From an uncultured Pseudoflavonifractor sp. (GTDB lineage: Bacteria; Bacillota; Clostridia; Oscillospirales; Oscillospiraceae), in contig NZ_CALXGI010000007.1 in the NCBI RefSeq assembly GCF_944387805.1, positions 1 through 64,000 of the forward strand: a stretch of 64,000 bases of DNA, in the 5' to 3' direction. The position numbers were made by a program, and so were the translations under genes. Of the stretch, positions 59,801 to 64,000 are shown piece by piece (position 1 is the first letter of the stretch; each line of letters starts with the position of its first letter). The notes under the pieces are model-generated. The model had not been told where the DNA came from. It made no database searches and was given only the letters and a program-made list of their open reading frames with translations.

Positions 59801-62800
59801 TCCACAAAATGCGGGAGTTGTACGATGCTCTGCCCGAAAAACCGAACTGGCTCACCAGGGAGCAGATCGAGGATTACGCCGACCGCATGGCCGCCCGGTA
59901 TCAGGTGGCTGTCTACCACCACTTTGAGAACGGCTTTGATGAGCGGTTGGATTATCAGACCCTGGAAGAAGCGGAGCGAGTGGCCCAGGGGTATGTGGAC
60001 GGCACCATGGAGGATGATGGCTTTCGTTATGACGGTGCTGCTGTCTATGACCTGAAGGAGGAGCGTTACCTTCGCATTATCGGAGAGTACCCTGACCCGG
60101 CAGCACACGCTCAGGTCAGGGAAAACGCTTTGGAGCATCTAGTCCCGGAGCAGGGACAAGCGGAGCCGCTTCCCGACCTGGAAGCCGAGGTAAAGGCGTG
60201 GGAGGCGGAACAGGCCGCAAAAAAACAGGCCGTCATTGATACCCTCTCAGACAGGGAGAAAATTATCGTTCAGGCCATGGAAACCGCCGGTTTCCTGTTC
60301 ACCCTATGGGAAGGAAGATCGGAGATCACATTTTCCGCAGGGGAATTTGGGTACCCATCAGTCTTTAAGACTTGGGATGAGGCGTATGAGTGGATCAACG
60401 AGGCGCAGCTGAAGGATACTCCCGGCCTTCGGGAACAGGTACAAGCTATCCTTCACCCGGCCCTGGATGAAAAGGGCCAGCTTTCCCAGGCGGCTCCTGC
60501 GGTTCAGCACGAATTGACCAATGAGGAATACGCCCAGGCCAACCTGATCCCCGGTGAAACTGAATTTGAGCAGGATGGGCGCAGATACCGGGTACACAGC
60601 GTAGATCTTGCCACCAATCAGGTGGAGTTGACCGACCTGACCTTTTCGCAGTCGGCGGGATTTCCCATCCTGCGAATGGAGTACATCGGCACTATCCGGG
60701 CCTACCTGGAAAATCCGGCCCCGCTGGAGCCGCCCAAGGAACCCAAAAAATCCCGTACCGCAGCACTTTCCAATGTCCTCTACCCGGAGCAAACAGACCG
60801 CCATGACCACCACATCACAGATGATGCCCTTGGGGTTGGGACACCCAGCCAACGCTACCAGAACAACATCGCCGCCATCCGGCTCTTGAAGCAGCTTGAG
60901 AGCGAGGAGCGGCTGGCCACACCGGAGGAGCAGGAGGTTCTTTCCCGGTATGTGGGATGGGGCGGACTGGCGGACTGCTTTGAAGAAACCAACCGCAACT
61001 ACCTGGAGCTGAAAAACCTGCTTTCCCCGGAGGAATACGAGGCAGCGAGAGAATCCACCCTGACCGCCTTCTACACGCCCCCGGTGGTCATCCGTTCCAT
61101 GTATCAGGCCCTGGAGCAGATGGGATTTGAGACAGGAAACGTGTTGGAGCCGTCCTGCGGCACCGGCAACTTCCTGGGCATGATACCGGAGCGTATGTCT
61201 GGCTCCAGGCGCTATGCCGTTGAACTGGACGAGATCAGCGGACGGATTGCCCAGCAGCTCTACCAGACCGCCTCTGTAACCATCCAGGGCTACGAAAAGA
61301 CCAACCTGCCGGACAGCTTCTTTGATGTGGCCATCGGCAACATCCCCTTTGGCAACTTCAAGGTGGCCGACCGGCGCTATGACAAGCATAACTTTCTGAT
61401 CCACGACTACTTCTTTGGCAAGACCCTGGACAAGGTACGCCCCGGTGGTATCGTGGCCTTCATCACCAGCAAAGGCACCCTGGACAAGGAAAACCCTGCG
61501 GTGCGCAAATACATCGCTCAGCGGGCCGACCTGCTGGGTGCCATCCGCCTGCCCAATGACACCTTCAAGGGCGCTGCTGGCACGGAGGTCACGTCTGATA
61601 TTCTGTTCCTGCAAAAGAGAGATTCTCTCATAGATATTGAACCCGACTGGGTGCATCTTGGTGTCAATGAAAACGGCCTCAAGATGAACCAGTATTTCAT
61701 TGACCACCCGGAAATGATTCTGGGTGAGATGCAGGAGGTCAGCGGCCCCTATGGGCCTGAGACGGCCTGTATCCCCTTCGAGGGCCAGGAACTCTCCGAC
61801 CTGCTGACTTCTGCCATCGGCAACATTGGCGGCTCCATCCAGGAGTATGAGCGTGAGGAGGCGGACGAGCTGGAGGAGGATCGCTCCATCCCGGCAGACC
61901 CCACCGTGCGCAACTTCTCCTATACTATCGTGGATGGAGAGGTCTACTACCGAGAAAACAGCCGCATGAATCCGGTGGAGGTGTCCACCACCGCCCTGGG
62001 GCGCATCAAAGGCTTGATCGGCCTGCGGGACTGTGTGCGGCAGCTCATTGAGTACCAGACCGAGGATTACCCGGATTACGTCATCAGCGCCGAGCAGCAG
62101 CGGCTGAACGGCCTATATGACACCTTTGTGGAGAGGTATGGCCGTATCTCCCAGCGGGCCAATAACTCCGCCTTCCACTCGGATAACTCCTATTTCCTCC
62201 TGACCTCTCTGGAGGTTACGGACAGCGACGGCAACTTCATCCGCAAAGCGGATATGTTTACCAAGCGCACCATCAAGCAAAAGGTCAATGTCAGCCGGGT
62301 GGACACCGCATCGGAGGCTCTGGCCCTGTCTCTGGCAGAAAAAGCCTGCATTGACATCCCCTATATGACCAACCTGACCGGAAAAGACGAGGCAACCCTG
62401 GTGGAAGAACTTCATGGGGTGATGTTTCAGCTTCCCGACAAGGTGGATGATGAGGGGAAGCCTATCTATGTGACAGCGGACGAATACCTTTCCGGCAATG
62501 TCCGGCAGAAGCTGCGGCAGGCGGAGGAGGCTGCGGAAGCCGACAGCCGGTTCCGTGTCAATGCCAAGGCCCTGAAAGCCGTGCAGCCGGTGGATCTTAC
62601 CGCCAGTGAGATCTCCGTGCGCCTTGGTGCCACCTGGCTCCCGCCGGAAGATGTAGCACGGTTCATGTTTGAGCTGTTCGACACCCCCAACTATGCCCGC
62701 TTCAACATCAAGGTGCATTACTTCAAGATGACCGGCAACTGGAACATCGAGGGTAAAAGCTACGACCGCTCCAGTATCAAGGCCAACAACACCTACGGCA

Positions 62801-64000
62801 CCAACCGCATCAGCGGCTACAAGATCGTCGAGGAAACCCTCAATCTGAAAGATGTGCGGATCTTCGACTATGTGGAGGACGCTGATGGCCATAAGACGGC
62901 GGTGCTCAATAAAAAGGAAACCGCCATCGCTCAGTCCAAGCAGCAGCTGATTAAACAAGCCTTTGCCGATTGGATCTGGAAAGACCCGGAGCGCCGGGAA
63001 CGGCTCTGCAAGCTCTACAATGAAACCTTTAACTCCATCCGGCCCCGTGAGTACGATGGCAGTCACCTGAACTTTGTGGGTATCAACCCCGAAATCACCC
63101 TGCGGCGGCACCAAGTGAACGCCATCGCCCACATTCTCTACGGTGGGAATACCTTGTTGGCACACGTAGTGGGGGCTGGAAAAACGTTTGAAATTGTTGC
63201 CGCCGCACAGGAGAGCAAGCGGCTAGGGCTGTGCAGCAAATCTCTCATTGCCGTCCCCAACCATCTGACTGAGCAGTGGGCCGCTGAATATCTCCAGCTC
63301 TACCCTTCTGCCAACATTCTCGTGGCCACAAAAAAGGACTTTGAGCCGAAAAACCGCAAGAAGTTTTGCGGGCGCATTGCCACCGGCGACTACGACGCCA
63401 TCATCATCGGGCACTCCCAGCTGGAGAAAATCCCTATGTCGCTGGAGCGGCAGCGGGCTATCCTGGAGGAGCAGCTGAGGGAGGTTTTAGACGGCATCAG
63501 TGACCTGAAGCGGAGCAACGGGGACAACTTCTCCATCAAGCAGATGGAACGCACCAAAAAGGGCTTGAAGGCCAAGCTGGATAAGCTCAACGACCAGAGC
63601 CGCAAAGATGACATCGTGACCTTTGAGGAGCTGGGTGTGGACAGGCTTTTCATCGACGAGGCACATAATTACAAAAATTTGGCCGCTTACACGAAAATGC
63701 GTAATGTGGGCGGCATCAGCCAGACGGAAGCACAGAAGTCCAGCGACCTCTACATGAAGTGCCGCTACCTGGATGAGCTGACCGGGGGCCGTGGCGTGGT
63801 CTTTGCCACCGGCACCCCTATCTCCAACTCCATGGTGGAGATGTATACCATGCAGAAATACCTCCAGCACGATACCCTGCAAGGGAATGATCTTCTGCAT
63901 TTTGATTCCTGGGCCTCCACCTTTGGCGAGACAGTGACCGCCATAGAGTTGGCCCCGGAGGGCACCGGCTACCGGGCCAAGACCCGGTTTGCCAAGTTCT
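56839..64000 (+). CDS. Giant polyvalent DNA methylase / SNF2 helicase, incomplete at right edge
   Basis: Open from ATG 56839 to the window edge without a stop: at least 2387 residues. Domains by rough residue: N-terminal region 1-280 (YPFRDQLLIHVQRPDATAC); low-complexity Gly/Asp/Arg region 282-400, overlapping TnpV in another frame; MutS domain I-like 770-865 with GDFYELYGEDA; N6-adenine methylase with VLEPSCGTGNFLG (about 1434) and NIPF (about 1502); SNF2-like helicase with VVGAGKTFE (about 2110), DEAH (about 2271) and ATGTPISNS (about 2323). It probably protects or prepares the element's DNA for transfer. Confidence 0.92.
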   Translation, partial: MASKLQIVTEFSQKKTLELASVRGNWQRYLKTAARIYKYPFRDQLLIHVQRPDATACATIEFWNSRMDRWVNRGSRGIALLDDSGHKTRLKYVFNVSDTHPGRHRPQEPQLWQMEPAYEEAVLESISNSFEVEREPGVSFVEQICSMSQAIAEDNLTDYLEELRNTREDSFLEDLDDLNLSVRLKTLLANSLAYTVLTRCGYDADRYFDETDFEFIHDFSTYETVSVLGNASNSISKMVLLEIGRTIQQQERTAKFAKQRNPVYDRATEEQPRAARKENEIYDRGTDLHTDRGVPVSRPDLAGDGGSPDGQVRDATQDVPEGEQGDAVRPAAAGGQAGRAPDGHRPEGHRDGRAADERAGTAEPGGRGDEGHQSDGVGTGHEQLQGIGGGSGTPAADLQLIPPAEQVHNAPTEAENVLPTSSAFFVGQQAVDQFLRYGGNTDQLRMRVIHLFQMDIPLPLMITRLQALYHGGNGITTEHGPMAAWYDEDGIHLANGDRARYEANAQVIPWESVAQRIGELLEAGQFASNVELLEADGYERSLLAESLIYLYRDLNREDHPNDFLPCLTDGAKWLDFPKDQPRLSDLLADPDFRKTLLNEYRTFLAAYQEDRSIMRFHYHDFRGVLNRLEELDLPRKTFSTTLTELPAIMPFITEDEIDEALSGGSHFEGGPKRIYGFFQEPHDTKEKADFLRKEYGTGSNSHALSRSGYSHEDYDSKGIRFTKRNCPEINLSWVKVAHRIENLVRKDRYLSPEAMAEYEDELVSQKVPEGQEPTPMQYNAVKERYPDHVVLFQVGDFYELYGEDAKALAPELGLTLTTRPVPGVGRVEMCGLPAHRLEHYTNRMRRNHDVLVSSLPAGATERRETVMERFSGPRRYQIPLGSTVYIGTKPYEMQSLGETTVTLYDPEFPLFTQEFPRADFDRKLEENPLNEQYFLPDMPQEQAQPTDTRDYSGNYRLLDRLRTDCEYFLGEGHRNEKHLWAGNVSAQIHKMRELYDALPEKPNWLTREQIEDYADRMAARYQVAVYHHFENGFDERLDYQTLEEAERVAQGYVDGTMEDDGFRYDGAAVYDLKEERYLRIIGEYPDPAAHAQVRENALEHLVPEQGQAEPLPDLEAEVKAWEAEQAAKKQAVIDTLSDREKIIVQAMETAGFLFTLWEGRSEITFSAGEFGYPSVFKTWDEAYEWINEAQLKDTPGLREQVQAILHPALDEKGQLSQAAPAVQHELTNEEYAQANLIPGETEFEQDGRRYRVHSVDLATNQVELTDLTFSQSAGFPILRMEYIGTIRAYLENPAPLEPPKEPKKSRTAALSNVLYPEQTDRHDHHITDDALGVGTPSQRYQNNIAAIRLLKQLESEERLATPEEQEVLSRYVGWGGLADCFEETNRNYLELKNLLSPEEYEAARESTLTAFYTPPVVIRSMYQALEQMGFETGNVLEPSCGTGNFLGMIPERMSGSRRYAVELDEISGRIAQQLYQTASVTIQGYEKTNLPDSFFDVAIGNIPFGNFKVADRRYDKHNFLIHDYFFGKTLDKVRPGGIVAFITSKGTLDKENPAVRKYIAQRADLLGAIRLPNDTFKGAAGTEVTSDILFLQKRDSLIDIEPDWVHLGVNENGLKMNQYFIDHPEMILGEMQEVSGPYGPETACIPFEGQELSDLLTSAIGNIGGSIQEYEREEADELEEDRSIPADPTVRNFSYTIVDGEVYYRENSRMNPVEVSTTALGRIKGLIGLRDCVRQLIEYQTEDYPDYVISAEQQRLNGLYDTFVERYGRISQRANNSAFHSDNSYFLLTSLEVTDSDGNFIRKADMFTKRTIKQKVNVSRVDTASEALALSLAEKACIDIPYMTNLTGKDEATLVEELHGVMFQLPDKVDDEGKPIYVTADEYLSGNVRQKLRQAEEAAEADSRFRVNAKALKAVQPVDLTASEISVRLGATWLPPEDVARFMFELFDTPNYARFNIKVHYFKMTGNWNIEGKSYDRSSIKANNTYGTNRISGYKIVEETLNLKDVRIFDYVEDADGHKTAVLNKKETAIAQSKQQLIKQAFADWIWKDPERRERLCKLYNETFNSIRPREYDGSHLNFVGINPEITLRRHQVNAIAHILYGGNTLLAHVVGAGKTFEIVAAAQESKRLGLCSKSLIAVPNHLTEQWAAEYLQLYPSANILVATKKDFEPKNRKKFCGRIATGDYDAIIIGHSQLEKIPMSLERQRAILEEQLREVLDGISDLKRSNGDNFSIKQMERTKKGLKAKLDKLNDQSRKDDIVTFEELGVDRLFIDEAHNYKNLAAYTKMRNVGGISQTEAQKSSDLYMKCRYLDELTGGRGVVFATGTPISNSMVEMYTMQKYLQHDTLQGNDLLHFDSWASTFGETVTAIELAPEGTGYRAKTRFAKF
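57683..58039 (+). CDS. tnpV: TnpV-like transposon protein, nested out of frame
   Basis: 118 residues in the +1 frame inside the giant gene. It begins MTEELTYTQIGEYLYPDLTLP and continues with the helical, charged sequence usual for TnpV (KYGMLHKTYLKENK, LTRELAQQNRVDEEM, FKASAEEVVLRQLIYS). AAAGGAGA stands ten bases before the ATG, so it can be translated independently. The giant frame in the same bases codes only a repetitive polar linker. TnpV function is unknown. Confidence 0.8.
   Translation: MTEELTYTQIGEYLYPDLTLPETEEAPMGKYGMLHKTYLKENKAMLYDRLLLAGKLDGHLMDIDRRATEMVEQLTRELAQQNRVDEEMKATNQMAWVQAMNNFKASAEEVVLRQLIYS

Larger units (their letters stand above)
51636..64000 (+). mobile_element. Integrative and conjugative-type element inserted in sigK, right end outside the window
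   Basis: From the break in sigK to the edge of the window the genes change in character: replication initiator, ParA, ParB, HTH protein, several proteins found only in such elements, and a giant methylase/helicase, with a TnpV gene nested in it. GC and codon use are less extreme than in the chromosomal genes. Recombinase, relaxase and secretion genes are expected beyond position 64000 but not seen. The left boundary is placed where SigK homology ends; the att core cannot be defined from one end. Confidence 0.82.

Overview
The window looks like the chromosome of a GC-rich, spore-forming, strictly anaerobic member of the Clostridia, most like the gut Oscillospiraceae (Flavonifractor / Lawsonibacter / Pseudoflavonifractor-like). 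The reasons are strong GGAGG ribosome binding sites, sigma-A promoters, sporulation genes (ylbJ, sigK), pyruvate formate-lyase, an FeFe-hydrogenase-like sensor, an oxygen-scavenging flavodiiron fusion and the protein sequences themselves. No rRNA, tRNA or CRISPR array was seen.

Layout. 1-8.5 kb: a YkuE-like metallophosphoesterase, carA-carB behind a leader hairpin, and pyruvate kinase, whose last codons and terminator are repeated in tandem with a 191-bp period. 8.6-20.4 kb: housekeeping genes: a beta-CASP nuclease, YlbJ, a DUF2804 protein, a TetR repressor divergent from degV, an Sfp-type transferase, a glycolipid glycosyltransferase with a 37-residue membrane peptide and a flippase-like protein, a ROK glucokinase and a homocysteine methyltransferase-like protein. 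20.7-27.4 kb: a membrane-anchored, domain-permuted GH3 enzyme, a membrane protein, a lipoprotein and an Agr/LytTR-type two-component system. 27.5-38.8 kb: a corrinoid protein, a hydrogenase-like PAS sensor with a SpoIIE-type phosphatase, an M3 peptidase, an XRE regulator followed by a flavodiiron-rubredoxin(x3)-reductase fusion, and a second LytTR two-component system. 39-51.4 kb: a GH2 glycosidase, a pyruvate formate-lyase in two pieces with its activase, a GT2 glycosyltransferase, an AGCS symporter, glycerate kinase, AlkD, and a TetR regulator with two membrane proteins.

51.4-64 kb: the sporulation sigma factor gene sigK is broken after about 66 codons by a mobile element that runs off the right edge. 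Its genes are repA, parA, parB, a small HTH protein, three element-specific proteins and a giant open frame (over 2380 codons) with a MutS-I-like segment, an N6-adenine methylase and an SNF2-type helicase. A complete TnpV-like gene lies inside it in another frame. This resembles an integrative and conjugative element in a position like that of the skin elements of other spore formers.

The most notable observations are the sigK insertion, the 23-bp x 8 array in repA whose copy number sets the reading frame, the TnpV gene overprinted within the giant protein, the split pyruvate formate-lyase, the triple-rubredoxin flavodiiron fusion, and the triplicated pyk end. All calls come from reading the sequence; no database search was run.
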